34,111 nt of DNA from Parasitella parasitica. Taxonomy: Eukaryota; Mucoromycota; Mucoromycetes; Mucorales; Mucoraceae. Both the position numbers and the translations under genes were made by a program. The notes under the pieces were generated by a model, which worked only from the letters and a program-made list of their open reading frames with translations, was not told the DNA's origin and did not search any database. The stretch lies in assembly GCA_025201805.1 (NCBI GenBank), contig MU619368.1:12346-46456 (forward strand). The letters run 5' to 3'. Below, in pieces: positions 1 to 11,790 of this stretch (position 1 is its first letter; every line of letters begins with the position of its first letter).

Positions 1-728
1 TGCCTTTTGTTTGGAGTAACTTTCCCCTGCTTCGACCCAAACCCCACCACTGCCAAGCGCAAACAATTCAACAATTTAGCCCTATCTTTTTTGTACAGAA
101 AACAGATGCTGGGCTCGCCTTTCGATGGAGGCAATACTCTTTGAAGATTAGTAAAGAAATATAAAACGTGGAGATAACTCAATATTAATCGAGCGCTGCA
201 TCTTTGACTTTGACCTTTTAATACTATTGGGTAAGTGACATTCCCACTTATAAATTGTTTATAAAAAGTAACCAAAAATCATCTGTTTCTTCTTTCGGAA
301 TTTAGCTTGATATACCGTTACAGTATATAAAGATATGGATAAAAATGGGCTGCAATACATGTACTGTAAGATATTAAGATTGATAAATATATCATAGTAA
401 CTGCTGCATTGTTGAGACGAAAAAGACTTGAGGATAAATAAAAACTTCTTGATGCGGAACGTTTATGTGCAATCGTTAAACTCGATGCATGCTCTAAATC
501 AAAATAAAAACCCTAAATCAGGCTTGACATCATAACAGCTGCGTTCAAGAGCTCGAAATGTTCCAACTGGAGAATATAGCTTATCAAAAAAAACTACAAT
601 ATCATCCACTTAACAGTAGTATCAGTTACCAATGCTATTGGCTCTGGTCTTCTTTATTTTCCAGAGGCAGGAGGATTCTTTTATTTTTTATTTTTCACTT
701 TTTCTGACTACAACGCGCTCGAGATACA
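1..728. other. Intergenic / 5' flank, no gene seen
   Basis: No open frame or family resemblance could be supported here. The stretch is AT-rich with a T-rich tract just before 690-720, and it most likely holds the promoter and 5' leader of the WW-FF gene that starts at 729. Confidence 0.6.
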
Positions 729-2254
729 ATGAATCCAACAATGGTTCAAGGGCAGCATGCGCTTGTTTACAACCCCATGCTTCCACCTGGATGGATTGAG
801 CACCGTACATCTACTGGCCAGCCTTATTGGTACCATACCGTCTCTGGGCAAAGCTCTTGGCTATTTCCATCACCTTTGCCGCCACTTTCACAACAGGAAA
901 CGCAGCCCAAAAAGAAAAAGAAGCAGATAAAGTAAGACGAGCCCATGATACGAAAGCATAAGTACTGAAAAAGCTTAGGAAAAAGATTCCACAAACAAAT
1001 TGGCTGTTTGTTTTGACACACGATGGATACGAGTTTTATTACAATCGAGATACCAAGACTTCTGTTTGGGAGATGCCTGAGGAGCTCAAGGAGCCAATGG
1101 AAGAGCTCAAGAAATTAGAAGAGGAGGAGAAGAAGCAAATCAAGCTAAAGCAAGAAAACCAGGCTAAATTAGCACAAAAAGAAAAAGAGGATGCAGATAA
1201 TAAAAAGAGGTTGCTAGAGAAACAAGAGGCAGAGCAGGAGGCTAAACGAGTCAAGTTAGAGCAAGAAATTGTTGACGAAAAAGGCGATAAATCAGATGAG
1301 CACGCAGATGAAAACGAATTGGAAGCAACTGAGTGAGTACCTTGGATGATGCTTGATGTTGTGATTTTAACATGATTTGCGTAGAATGACAGAAGAAGAC
1401 ATCATGTGGCAGTTGCAGCAAATGGCAGAAGTTGAAGTGGAAGAGACAAAAGCAGAACAAGCAGAACAAGTAGAACAAGCAGAACAAGCAGAACAAGCAG
1501 AACAAGCAGAACAAGCAGAACAAGCAGAACAAGCAGAACAAGCAGAACAAGCAGTAGAGATAAGCAAAGAGCCAAAGAAGCTCAAATTACCAGAAGAAGA
1601 ATGTCTTTCGCAGTTCAACCAGTTATTGGCAGAAAGAAACATCTCGCCGTTTGCCGTGTATTCAGCAGAATACCCCAAGTTAATGACAGATCCTAGATTT
1701 TCATGTAAGTTTTGGTTTTAGTACATGTTTACTGTTGGCTTTATGTATAATTTATTATTTTAGTGGTACCACACAACAAACAAAAGGCATTATTTAATAA
1801 ATATTGCAACGCATTGGGCGAAAAGATTAAAAAAGAGAAGAGCAAAAAGGTAAAGGAATCAAGAGGATGAGATAGGGTATACATGTCATATTTACAAACT
1901 ATGTAGAGACCAGAAGATGAATTTAAAGATCTGCTTGTGTCCAAAGTAACTCAAAAAATGTACTGGGATGATTTTCGCCGCAAACACAAGGATGATCCAC
2001 GATTCAAAGCCATTTCCGTTACAAAAGAAAAGGAAGCACTGTTCAAAGATCATGTGAAACATCATCTGGGAAAGAAAAGACCAACGGATGAATACATGGA
2101 TCTCTTGCGTGACACAAAAGACATCCGCCCAGGGATTCGATGGAGAGATGCCAAAAAAATTCTTGAAAACGACGATAGATATTACTTGATAGAATCAAAG
2201 ACTGACAGAGAAGACTTGTTTCGTGATTATCTGCAAGAAATTTCGAGTAAATAA
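729..2254 (+). CDS. WW-FF domain protein, TCERG1/CA150 (URN1)-like
   Basis: Five exons: 729-931, 979-1332, 1385-1704, 1764-1849 and 1907-2254, all with GT-AG introns of 47-59 bases; joined they give 436 aa. Two WW domains are visible: one around residues 18-50 (LPPGW start, second Trp in SSWLFP) and one around 76-101 (W76, EFYYN, SVWEMP). A charged Lys/Glu coiled segment and an Ala-Glu-Gln tandem repeat (209-241) follow. Then come three FF domains at about 263-312, 325-375 and 380-431, each with the DPRF/DDRY-type motif and LF..Y ending. WW plus FF order is known from TCERG1/CA150, Prp40 and yeast Urn1, which link RNA polymerase II C-terminal tail or splicing factors to pre-mRNA processing in the nucleus. 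The second WW and first FF most resemble TCERG1; Prp40 has more FF domains. Function is inferred from architecture. Confidence 0.85.
1452..1550 (+). repeat. In-frame 9-bp minisatellite (11 units) encoding Ala-Glu-Gln
   Basis: Eleven head-to-tail copies of gcagaacaa; only the third differs (gtagaacaa, giving Val). It lies inside exon 3 of the WW-FF gene between the second WW and the first FF domain. Because the unit is 9 bases, copy-number changes keep the frame. The near-perfect units suggest recent expansion. Confidence 0.95.
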
Positions 2255-2342
2255 ACATTCAAAAGCGTCATTATAAACAGTCAGGGTTTACCATGGCTGT
2301 GCCCGAGGATCTTCTACTATAAAAATGTCTTGACTGCGGTAG

Positions 2343-2833
2343 CTAGTTGTAATGGTATACCTTGGGTGGTTCTGTTGTAAATCTAACAGAATGATGCGAT
2401 AGGCTTTTATGTGGTATCATGATTTCTTTAGTGTTAATGTTGCTGTTGCTGCTTCCGCTGTGGCCTTCCAATGGCTTTAGATTTACGCTCCTTGGCGGGC
2501 AGCTGAAGCGCAATAGCCTTGATTTTATCAGCATTTCCTCCTGCTTGTTTTCTTCCTTCTCTCTTTCCTTGATGATGGCTTGAAGTAGAGCGAAGCTGTC
2601 GCTTCTGCGATGCCGTCTGTGATCTAAAGGGGATGGCGGTGGCGAGGGTAGCGAAGACATTTCTCTGTGATCAATAAATAATAGCGGAAAAAGAGATAAA
2701 AAGGAAAAAGAGAAAACATGGAAACCATATTTAAATACCATGGAAAAAAAGAGGGGGCTTACAATTGCAAACCAATCAATTCATGTAGATCCTCAATTTT
2801 GTCGATCTTTTTATGATTTTCTCGGCTAGACAT
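2343..2833 (-). CDS. Small two-exon protein of unknown function (130 aa)
   Basis: Proposed exons are 2833-2763 and 2664-2343, with a GTAAGC donor and a CACAG acceptor after a long pyrimidine tract; the junction closes in frame to 130 aa. The N-terminus is short and charged (MSSRENHKKIDKIEDLHELI). It is followed by a Pro/Ser stretch (LPSPPPSP), an Arg/His patch, a predicted helix rich in Lys/Glu (KEREKEENKQEE), and a polar Ser/Asn-rich tail. There is no signal peptide or membrane segment in the spliced form. I do not recognise the family. It sits tail-to-tail with the WW-FF gene, stops 89 bases apart, and is downstream of the Snf2 gene on the same strand. A non-spliced reading would start at 2741 with a hydrophobic leader; I consider that leader to be intron sequence. 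Confidence 0.5.
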
Positions 2834-3181
2834 TCATCCGCGTTTTTTGGTAAATGTAAACAAATAAGACCATAACATGTACAAAACTTGGACAAAGCAG
2901 ACAAGAAATCCCCTTGGATACCATTGGTATCGCATACACAAGATGCAACGGAGGGATCCGATCGCAAAAAGAAAATCCTGATTAGAAGATTTATGTTGCA
3001 CTGCGCCGATGTCATGTAAAACAGTGCAAATCACTTTTGTATCATCGGATCCCTCTATAAAAGTCCTATGTTTTGTTGTTTCACCTTTTAATATCACCCT
3101 CAAGGCATTACAGTGTTGAGACAATACTGTTTTTTTATTCAAATATATGGAGTAAAGGGGCAAGAAAGGAAAAAAAAAAGG
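2834..3181. other. Intergenic between Snf2 gene and 130 aa orphan
   Basis: About 350 bases between two genes transcribed in the same direction (minus). Overlapping short minus-strand frames exist, but none shows a recognisable domain. It probably contains the 3' end of the Snf2 transcript and the promoter of the small gene. Confidence 0.4.
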
Positions 3182-6100
3182 TTATTCATCGTCTTCATCA
3201 TCATAGTCATGATCGTCGTCTTCATCATCTTCGTCTTCGTGATATCTTGAGTGTTGTTTTGGTCTCTGATTTAATTGGTTGTTATAGTGATGAGATGATG
3301 AGGATGAAGCAAGTGTCAAGACACCACCTGGACATAGTTCTTGTAATTTACCATCAAAAATTTTCTAGACATGATACGTGTTAGTGTATGAAGATCGTGT
3401 ATGGCTCATTCAAATTACCTGCATTTCATTGGCGTCTTCGTATACAAACGAACCTTCTTCGTTAAAGATCCTTGCATTGTTAAACATGAGATGAAAATCA
3501 TCTCTAAAATGGGCGATCGTTCTATAATAAGTGGAATTGAGGCGTTTTTTGATCATATTCATAGATATCGGAGTCTTGATCATTGTGTAATACAGAGGAT
3601 AATCACGTTTGCTAACGAGATCCATAAAAAGCTCGCTTCTGCTACGGTAAGTCCTATTTTACATGCATGCGAGATAAGTGTGCGGTTTCCTATAAAGGCA
3701 ATTTACACTTACTCTTCATCTTCCTCCACAGCTTCTTCTACAGCTTTGTAGCATTCCTTGAATATCCTCAGCATGTTTTCTCGCAAATGAGGAGGCACAG
3801 TATCGGGCTTATTTAAATCTGCATCGTTTTTACCTCGCTTGCGTTTAGACTAACAGAGAAGCAAATTAGCGAAATGTTGTAGAACAATGATTTAGTGTTA
3901 CCTCTGGCTCTCCCTTCTTTGGCCTTCCTCGCTTTTTACCAATATTTTCTTCATGAGGGTAGCTTTCTTCACGTCTACGACGTCCTGGACGTTTAGCTTC
4001 TTCCACTGGATCAGGCTCGCCTAATAATCTGGCCATGCGCTTCTGCTTTCTTCTCTCTTTTTTGGCAATTAGCTCGTCTAAATCTACATTGTCATCCTCT
4101 AGCGCGTTAAGCCATTGTTCTTCTGTTAAGCCATCATCATATCTGACAGAGTCTCTGCTACGTTGGCCACGGCCAAGAGAGAGTGGATCATCAATGTCCT
4201 CATGCACAGGATCATCGTTCAAATAGATCTCAGGCAATTCAGATTCTGTAATTAAACGCTCAGGTTTACCACGACGGCCCATTGCTTGCCAGTTGCGCAG
4301 ATCACCTTCCTCCCGTTCATCATCAATGCGGTGGAATACAGGAATGTCAGTTTCATTTCTTTGCAGTATTTCATTTAATTCTTCGTCGTCAATGTCCTCA
4401 TCATCGGCGTCATTTTCCTCGTCTGCTTTATCTTCCAAAAGAGACCTCAAAAATGCCTCGCGATCTTCTTCTGTGCTACGGTTATCGAATTTACCAGCTT
4501 GGATGACTTTGCCGTCAATGTCTAATTTGTAGTTTGCTCTGGCAAGAATACTTTCTTCGACTGAATTCGTCGAAATCAAACGGAAAATACGCACTTCTTT
4601 GGTTTGGCCGATACGATGTGCACGATCTTGAGCTTGTAAGTCCTGGTGAGGATTCCAATCTGAGTCAAAGATAATGACAGTATCAGCAGTTTGCAAATTG
4701 AGACCAAGACCACCAGCACGGGTACTGAGCAAAAACACGAAATAGGGTGATTCAGGTGCGTTGAACAGTTTTAATAGTTCGGAACGATCATCTGCTTTGG
4801 TGGAACCATCTAAACGCAGATAGCTGAATCCCTTGTAGTTGAGAAAATCCTCCATGATGCTCATGACCTGGGTCATTTGGAAAAAGATAAGCACCCGATG
4901 ACCTGTTTGCTGCAACTTGGGTAACATTCGATCCAAGAGCTCGAATTTACCCGAGGTACGGAAGAGTAAGTCGTTGGACATGCCGCTGGGGTTCACCAAA
5001 GATTCAACTTCTTCAAAAACGAAAGGGTGGTTACAGATTTTACGCAATTGCATGATGGTATTGTTGAGGCCTTTAACGCCGGATTTGCCTTTAACGACTT
5101 CAGATGTGTATAGAGTACCGTTGCGCTTCATTTGAGTGTATAGATGTGTTTGTAAAGACGACAGTTTACACTTGATAACACGCTCCACCTTGTCTGGTAA
5201 TTCAGATTCGACATCACGCTTCAGACGTCTCAATAAGAAAGGACGCAATACTTTGTGAAGACGCTTAATGATCAAAAGCTGTTCTTCTTCATTCAAGCCA
5301 ATCTTGTCAGCTACACCTTGCGTGTTGAACGGCGTGTTGAACCATTCTTCGAAACTCTTGACACTCTTGAAAATCTTGGGCAAAACAAAATTGAGCAAAG
5401 CCCACAGCTCTGGCAAGTTATTCTATACAACACTTCAGTGATGATAAAATCAAGTTTTGTGCTGATCATACCTGCAACGGCGTACCGGTTAGAATAAGTC
5501 TGTATTTTGTGTGGTAATATTGTCTAAGCACGACAGTCAATTTGGAGTTGGTATTCTTCATACGATGACCTTCGTCCACAATCATATGCAACCATTTCAC
5601 CTTACTGAGAATAGGTCTATCTTTGATGATGTATTCAAATGTTGTGAGGAGAACTTGGAAATCGTTGTAGCGAATTTCATTTTGGAGTTCTTTACGAGCA
5701 TTAGGAGGCCCCTTATAAATAACGGTTTTGATAGCAGGAGCCCATTTTTCAAATTCAAGAGTCCAGTTAGTAAGTGTGCTATGAAAATATTGATTAATAT
5801 GCATGCTAGCATAGCCCAAAAACTACTTACGATAATGGCACAATAATGAGATAGGGCCCATTTTGCCTCTTCTTTTCGATTAGATATGTAATCAGACTGA
5901 TAGTTTGGATGGTCTTACCCAAACCCATCTCATCTGCCAAAATGCCGTTCAAATGATTGTTATAAAGAGAAACCATCCATTGAAGACCCTTAAGCTGGTA
6001 GTCTTTCAATCTTCCGCCGATCAAAATGTCAGGCTGAACCACTTCTTCCTTAATACGGTGGGTAACTTGGAAATAGTCGTTCTTTGCATCAGGATCGCTC

Positions 6101-7629
6101 GCGGTCATATCATCATCATCGTCATCCAAGTTGACATCTGTTCTATACATGCTGTCATTTTGCTGCTCTTGCACAGCCTTGGTCAGTGAATCCAAGAAGG
6201 AGCCAGTCTGCTTCAACAATTGAGTTAAACGAGTATCCTTGGCTTCATCAATCAATTTCATGTACGCTTCTTCATCATCGTTCTTCAAGGCACGAATACG
6301 TTCCTTGGAAATACGCTCAGCACGCTTCTGTTCTTCCTTTTCAATGTGCTGATGGTATTGCAATACAGCTCTACCCAATTTCGTCTGCTTGGATCTATAA
6401 TTTCCCTGGGCAGCTGTTAAACTGCGGCCATGATCACAAATAGTTTGCAAATAGTCCAAATGCTTTTGCTTTTCGCGGTGTTCACGATCAGTACGTTGTT
6501 GACGTTCAATTTTTTCTGTCATACGGGCTTCACGCAACGATTGCTTTTTCATACGACGATACGCTAAGCGATCAGCAGAAGAGGCCAAGGTGGTAGAACG
6601 CTTCATACCAGCCATGATTTCCTCCCTCAATTGCTTTTGTTTGCCCAACAAACGTAATGCTTTAAGTTCCACAATAGCCTTGAGCTTGACGGATCCATTT
6701 TGCTGACGAATATCTTGCTCCAATGCTTGTGCTGCATCGCTAAGGTTACTCGGCAATTTTTCAAGTTCGGCAATACGATATTGAATAAGGTTGAGCATTC
6801 GACGTTCACGTTCAGAGATAATGGTGTAAGGATCCGCACCAGTGGGTGTAATGCTAGGAATCAGCAGGCGCTGTTGACGCGAAGCGTGAGCAAAGGATGT
6901 AATTGGTTTCTTCAACAAATCGTAAGGCGATGCGTAAGCGTTGTACTCAATCTTTGCTGCTTCTGCTGCAGTTGTCGTTGAGGGTACAGTGCTAGCGATG
7001 TTGGCAGTTACTGGAGCTGTTATTGCAGCAGGCGTAATAGCATTAGCAGGCGAAGATAAAGATGGAATGACAGGTGGTGTCATCTGTTGAGGAGGTTGTC
7101 CCATGTTGGGAGGCTCTACCAAAGTTGAAGTAGGTGATAAAACAGCTTGCTGAATGTGAGGTGGCAACGCTACATTCTTGGTAATCAACTTGTATGCTAA
7201 AATTTGGTATTTCAAAGCAGCTAATTGTTGTTGAGAAAAAGCAGATGGCATATCTACTCGTAAATCAGAAGGGTTTGTTGATATAAAATAAACATTAAAT
7301 TTATCTTGTTATACGATAATTACCAGGACTAGGACCATTAGTAACGGATGAAGCCATAGATGGAGACGAGTTGGAGGATATGATTTGTTCAGGCATACCA
7401 GGACGCGTTTGTTGTTGCTTTTGAAAACCTTTCAAAAATTGCATTATTTGAGCATACTCTGGATTATTGTCTTCTTTTGCGCCTTGAGATTGAAGAAATC
7501 GAACGCGCTAATTTGTACTTAGTTGATCAAATGTTTAGATCTTGCGAGTTTCTATGGTAATACCTGAACAAGACTTTGCAACTTTTCCTTATTAAAACCA
7601 CCTGGTGGATGATTAGGCAAGGAGTTCAT
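3182..7629 (-). CDS. STH1: SWI/SNF-RSC chromatin remodelling ATPase (Snf2/Sth1/Brahma type)
   Basis: Eight exons on the minus strand: 7629-7564, 7507-7324, 7253-5831, 5778-5472, 5422-3902, 3849-3713, 3641-3419 and 3364-3182. All introns are GT-AG and the phases close to 1347 aa, close to yeast Sth1. Domains in order: QLQ (about 88-122), HSA (about 325-399), SNF2 ATPase with Walker A DEMGLGKT (524-531) and DEGH box (626-629), helicase C with QDRAHRIGQ (925-933), an acidic SnAC-like region (about 975-1080), an AT-hook KKRGRPKKG (1156-1164), and a C-terminal bromodomain (about 1185-1290) with [11 protein letters not shown] and the acetyl-lysine-binding region [12 protein letters not shown]. The last residues are an Asp/Glu/His tail. 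This set defines the catalytic subunit of SWI/SNF or RSC, an ATP-driven nucleosome remodeller. The sequence alone does not decide Snf2 versus Sth1; the symbol reflects length and compact N-terminus. Confidence 0.93.
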
Positions 7630-8814
7630 TATCTTTTTCTTTATATTGTTACTATATAAATTTAAAGCAATTCATATCAAATGAACGTGAGTGATGGAAA
7701 GTCAATTAGTCCTACCTTTGTCACTATTTTATTTACGAAAAAAAGAAGGTTTTTTCCTAATAAAGAACTAAACTACAATTAAGAGGATGATAAAAGAAAG
7801 GGGGGATGTTGATAATGGGTAAGAAAAGCAGTTGTTGAAAGCTTTTGCTAGGAGTCACATCGGGTGAGCAATAATAGTGGTGATGGGAAGCATATAGGGA
7901 GGCCTAAACCATTGGAACATCTCACTACGTAACTTAGCAACCGTTAGAACTCCGACATTTTTCTTCTTAATTTTCAATCATCATTATCGATTAGTAGAAG
8001 GTGTTTTTTTTTAAACAAAAATATACAAATCGTAAGGACGGCCCTCTTCGGTATACTATAAAAGTTGTTTTAGGCTAAAAAAAGCTAAATTGAAGGAGAT
8101 AATACAATTTTTAAAAGAGGTGTCGATTAGCTTCAAGTGATTAAAGCAATCTACTTTACAGAAAACAAAACCTCTATTGATGCTCAAATTATATAATGAA
8201 ATATCATTGTCTAGAAGTTGAAAAAGTTGCTGGTATAGTTTAAAATATGTGAATCGGTGCACAAAACGGCAAAAAAATCCTTGATAAATAGCAAAGAAAG
8301 ATGGATTTTTCGAATATTAGGGCGGCGCGTAAATTGGGTAATGTGTTGGCCAATACAAATACAGTATTTCTTAGACTGAGAAGAAACAGATATTTGATTT
8401 ATACTACCATATCGCAACTATGATAGATGGCTATGTCAATCAACACTGAATGAGGATATAAACATGAAATAAATAGAAAACAACTCCCACTTGGTAGATT
8501 TGTATACTAATTAATTGTATTCAAGGTCTTTACTATACTAATTTGTTCTCGAAATGTTGCTATCTTTCATTGGTTTAGCTGCAGTCTGAAAACCATGCCA
8601 ACACGTCACCCTTACAACAACGCTCATTACAACTTTTTTCCCTTATTCAATACAGAGTTTTCAGGATAGTTTTCCTCATCGTTTTCTTCTTTGTTTTTTT
8701 TTTTTGTATTTTTTCGTTTTTTCTTTTTAGCCAACATTTGCTTGTAAAACAAATCGTTCTTCGTTTAAACTTATATACATTTCATACTAGAAAACCCACA
8801 TTTAAACACATAAT
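7630..8814. promoter_or_regulatory. Divergent intergenic region between Snf2-type and PP2A genes
   Basis: About 1.2 kb separates two genes transcribed away from each other, so both promoters must lie here. The PP2A side ends in a long T-rich pyrimidine tract (about 8690-8730), a common fungal core promoter feature. No coding frame here has support. Confidence 0.5.
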
Positions 8815-9956
8815 ATGACCGCTGTAAGTTCTGTCGCTGATGTTGACGCTTGGATCGCACAACTCTCTGATTGTAAACAACTACCAGAGGCTGAAATAAA
8901 GAAACTATGTGAAAAGGTACTTATATTTTATATGCGCAATCTTATTGTTGCATTGCAACGGTAAATCAAGTATCTTTTGCAGTAACTAAATAGAAATTAT
9001 TAGGCACGTGAGATTCTTCAAGAAGAATCCAACGTTCAGCCCGTAAGATGCCCTGTTACTGTCTGTGGTAAGCTTACGTTTTACACATCAATGTCAACAA
9101 AGATAAGGTCACTAAATAAATGATCTTAGGTGATATTCACGGCCAATTTCATGATTTACAAGAGCTTTTCCGCATTGGTGGCAACTCGCCCGACACTAAC
9201 TATCTGTTCATGGGCGATTATGTTGATCGAGGTTATTACTCTGTCGAAACTGTTACATTTCTGGTTGCTCTCAAAGTAAGGTACAAGGATCGTGTTACTA
9301 TTCTTCGTGGTAATCACGAATCTCGCCAAATCACTCAAGTATACGGTTTTTACGATGAATGCTTAAGGAAATATGGCAACGCCAATGTCTGGAAGATGTT
9401 TACAGATCTTTTTGACTATTTGCCCTTGACTGCACTGATTGAAGAACAAATCTTTTGCTTGCATGGTGGTCTCTCACCATCGATTGACACATTGGATCAA
9501 GTTAAATCCTTGGATCGTGTCCAAGAAGTTCCTCACGAAGGGCCTATGTGCGATCTTTTATGGTCTGACCCTGATGATAGATGTGGTTGGGGTATCTCAC
9601 CCCGTGGTGCCGGTTATACCTTTGGTCAAGATATTGCAGAGACATTTAACCATAACAACGGCTTAACATTAGTTGCAAGAGCCCATCAACTGGTTATGGA
9701 AGGCTACAATTGGACTCATGACCGAAATGTCGTTACTATTTTCAGTGCACCTAATTATTGTTATCGTTGTGGCAATCAAGCTGCAATCATGGAAATCGAT
9801 GAACATATGAAATACACATTGTAAGTTTAATTTTTTATAATTGATTGTATTATAGATATTGATTGTCTTTTTTTTTTTAATAGCCTTCAGTTTGATCCCG
9901 CTCCTAGACGTGGTGAACCACACGTTACTAGACGTACTCCTGACTATTTCTTGTAA
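8815..9956 (+). CDS. PPH21: Serine/threonine protein phosphatase 2A catalytic subunit
   Basis: Four exons, 8815-8916, 9004-9067, 9130-9820 and 9884-9956, join to exactly 309 aa, the usual PP2A-C length. The PPP-family metal and phosphate motifs are intact: GDIHGQ at 56-61 (D57, H59), GDYVDRG at 84-90 (D85), and RGNHE at 115-119 (N117, H118). The C-terminus is TPDYFL, the tail that in PP2A-C is carboxymethylated on the last Leu and phosphorylated on the Tyr to control regulatory B subunit binding; this separates it from PP1, PP4 and PP6. The N-terminal segment ([20 protein letters not shown]) is also PP2A-like. The enzyme works with A scaffold and B subunits in cytosol and nucleus. The symbol follows yeast PPH21/PPH22 by family. 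Confidence 0.96.
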
Positions 9957-10326
9957 AAAAAACTGTATGCCACTAAACAGAAAGTAATTGAAGACTTAAC
10001 ATTCATATTATATATATAATACGCATAAAAATTTCAAAAAAAAAGACCACTTTTATATCTTTAAACCACCTTTTTTCTTTTTTCATACCTTTGCCTCCTT
10101 ATTTTTTTTATAAACAAACATTTCTTCTACTTTTTTTATACCTGCGCTTCTTATTTGCTTATACACACACATAGCGTTTGACGCGTGTAAAACCGGGAAA
10201 TATTATTAAGCTTTAAAAACAACCTATGAAAACAAAATCATCAATAAATAGTAGCCCTTGTCATTTAGCGAAACTTTTTGTTTCTCATCTCTTTTTTTCT
10301 TTTCCTGCTTTGTTACATTAAACAAA
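9957..10326. promoter_or_regulatory. Intergenic, PP2A 3' end and promoter of next gene
   Basis: About 370 AT-rich bases with several T-rich runs (10070-10140 and 10290-10310). No coding frame. It is likely the PP2A polyadenylation region followed by the promoter of the gene at 10327. Confidence 0.4.
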
Positions 10327-10820
10327 ATGAATAAATACACCTTTACTACCATCATAAAGACTGCATCTTGTAGACTAAATCAACACCAGACAAGGTAGGT
10401 GCATATTATTGGCATGACATTCGATGCAATATTCCTTGACATTTATGCATGAATCCCCAAGATGCTTATCTGTTGGTCAGCAGTTGTTTTTTAAAGAAGG
10501 TCTTGGTTTTGACAAAGATAAAGGTATCAATTGACATTTGATGCGGTAACAAAAGGCTAATTTCTGATTGTTTATCAGTTGACCGCGAACCGACTTTAAT
10601 GGAGAATGCCCCCAACTGGAAAGAGAGCACTGCTACAGAAAGTGAAGCTGATGTAAGTGAGGTTTGTTTGCATTCGCATAAAATGTCAACTCATTCCAGC
10701 TATACACTTCAGATCAAAGCTGAGAAAGAACCTGAAGTTGCCCCCGAGATTTTGAAGGAAGAAACTGCTGAATGGGTCAGATCTCATAAAGATAAAGACG
10801 GCAACATCCCATCTCATTAA
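10327..10820 (+). CDS. Small predicted mitochondrial protein (103 aa)
   Basis: Four exons, 10327-10394, 10462-10523, 10579-10652 and 10713-10820, close to 103 aa. The first 30 residues hold several Lys/Arg and Ser/Thr with no acidic residue (starts MNKYTFTTIIKTASCRL), as expected of a matrix-targeting presequence. The rest is hydrophilic and contains an ATESEADIKAEKEPE motif followed by a short acidic/basic helix (ILKEETAEWVRSHKDKDG). I recall similar ATESEA-type small proteins in other fungi but cannot name a function. Intron 3 (10653-10712) is 60 bases, a multiple of three with no stop, so its retention would insert 20 residues without breaking the frame. The nearer acceptor at 10699 would cause a stop, so the acceptor ending at 10712 was chosen. 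Confidence 0.65.
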
Positions 10821-10998
10821 AATCCTGGTCTGTCAGAAATCATTTTTAATAAAGCTTTTTTTTTTCTCGATTCGTCTGACCATTCATACCCACATAAATA
10901 AACTGACACATTAAACCTCCGGTGTATCCAAAATACCATATCTCAAATGGAGAGGCCCGTGCCCTTGTGCTTCCTTCCCTTTTCATTTCTCTAACAAT

Positions 10999-11790
10999 AT
11001 GAGGTAAACCTAAAGACTCAATCATCCATCCATCAAAGGAATGAATGCATCCATCAGATAGAACGATATATCCATATATCATAATCATATTGGGATGCAA
11101 TTGGTGTCATGATTAGTTGAATTAACACATTTCAATGTTTGTAGTAAAGTCAGCGCTTCTGCCGTCAGAGAACTTGTCAACCAAATTCAGGCCGCCTCTG
11201 CTGAAAAGCAACGCAAGTTTGTTGAAACCATCGAACTTCAAATTGGTTTGAAGAACTACGATCCCCAACGTGATAAGCGTTTCTCTGGTACCATCAAGCT
11301 CCCCAACGTTGCTCGTCCCCGTATGACCGTCTGTGTTCTCGGTGACGCTTTCCACTGTGATCAAGCCAAGAGTGCCGGTATGGAATTCCAATCCGTTGAC
11401 GATCTCAAGAAGCTCAACAAGAACAAGAAGCTCATCAAGAAGCTCGCCAAGAAGTACGATGCTTTCCTTGCTTCCGAAGCTTTGATCAAGCAAATTCCTC
11501 GTCTTTTGGGTCCTGGTCTCCACAAGGTCGGTAAGTTCCCTACTCCCGTCTCTCACAACGACTCCTTGACCGATAAGGCCAACGAAATTCGTGCCACCAT
11601 CAAGTTCCAGTTGAAGAAGGTTCTCTGTCTTGGTGTTGCTATTGGCCACGTTGGTATGACCGAAGATGAATTGATCTCCAACATCATGTTGTCTGTCAAC
11701 TTCCTCGTTTCCTTGTTGAAGAAGCACTGGCAAAACGTCAAGTCTTTGTACTTGAAGTCTTCCATGGGTAAGCCTTACCGTCTCTTCTAA
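10999..11790 (+). CDS. RPL1: Large-subunit ribosomal protein uL1 (L10a)
   Basis: Two exons: a 5-base coding exon at 10999-11003 (ATG AG) and 11145-11790, separated by a 141-base GT-AG intron. The product is 216 aa, the standard length of eukaryotic L10a/L1. The family signature is strong: [48 protein letters not shown], and the C-terminal [10 protein letters not shown]. It forms the mobile L1 stalk of the 60S subunit, which helps release E-site tRNA. The start was placed by splicing because the second exon opens with T-AAA-GTC and needs two upstream bases plus ATG to give [12 protein letters not shown]. The exon is rich in C-ending codons (CTC, ATC, GTC, AAG), unlike its neighbours, as expected for a highly expressed gene. 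An intron immediately after the start codon is common in fungal ribosomal protein genes. Confidence 0.95.

Noticed and set aside
1251-1678. Minus-strand frames with Cys-Leu-Phe or Ala-Cys-Ser repeats
   Set aside because: They are antisense readings of the 9-bp minisatellite in the WW-FF gene and have no other support.
10846-11100. 84-codon minus-strand frame
   Set aside because: Overlaps the uL1 promoter, first exon and intron; no domain and no promoter of its own seen.
11122-11733. 203-codon minus-strand frame
   Set aside because: Exactly antisense to the uL1 coding exon; its openness follows from the C-ending codon bias of uL1.
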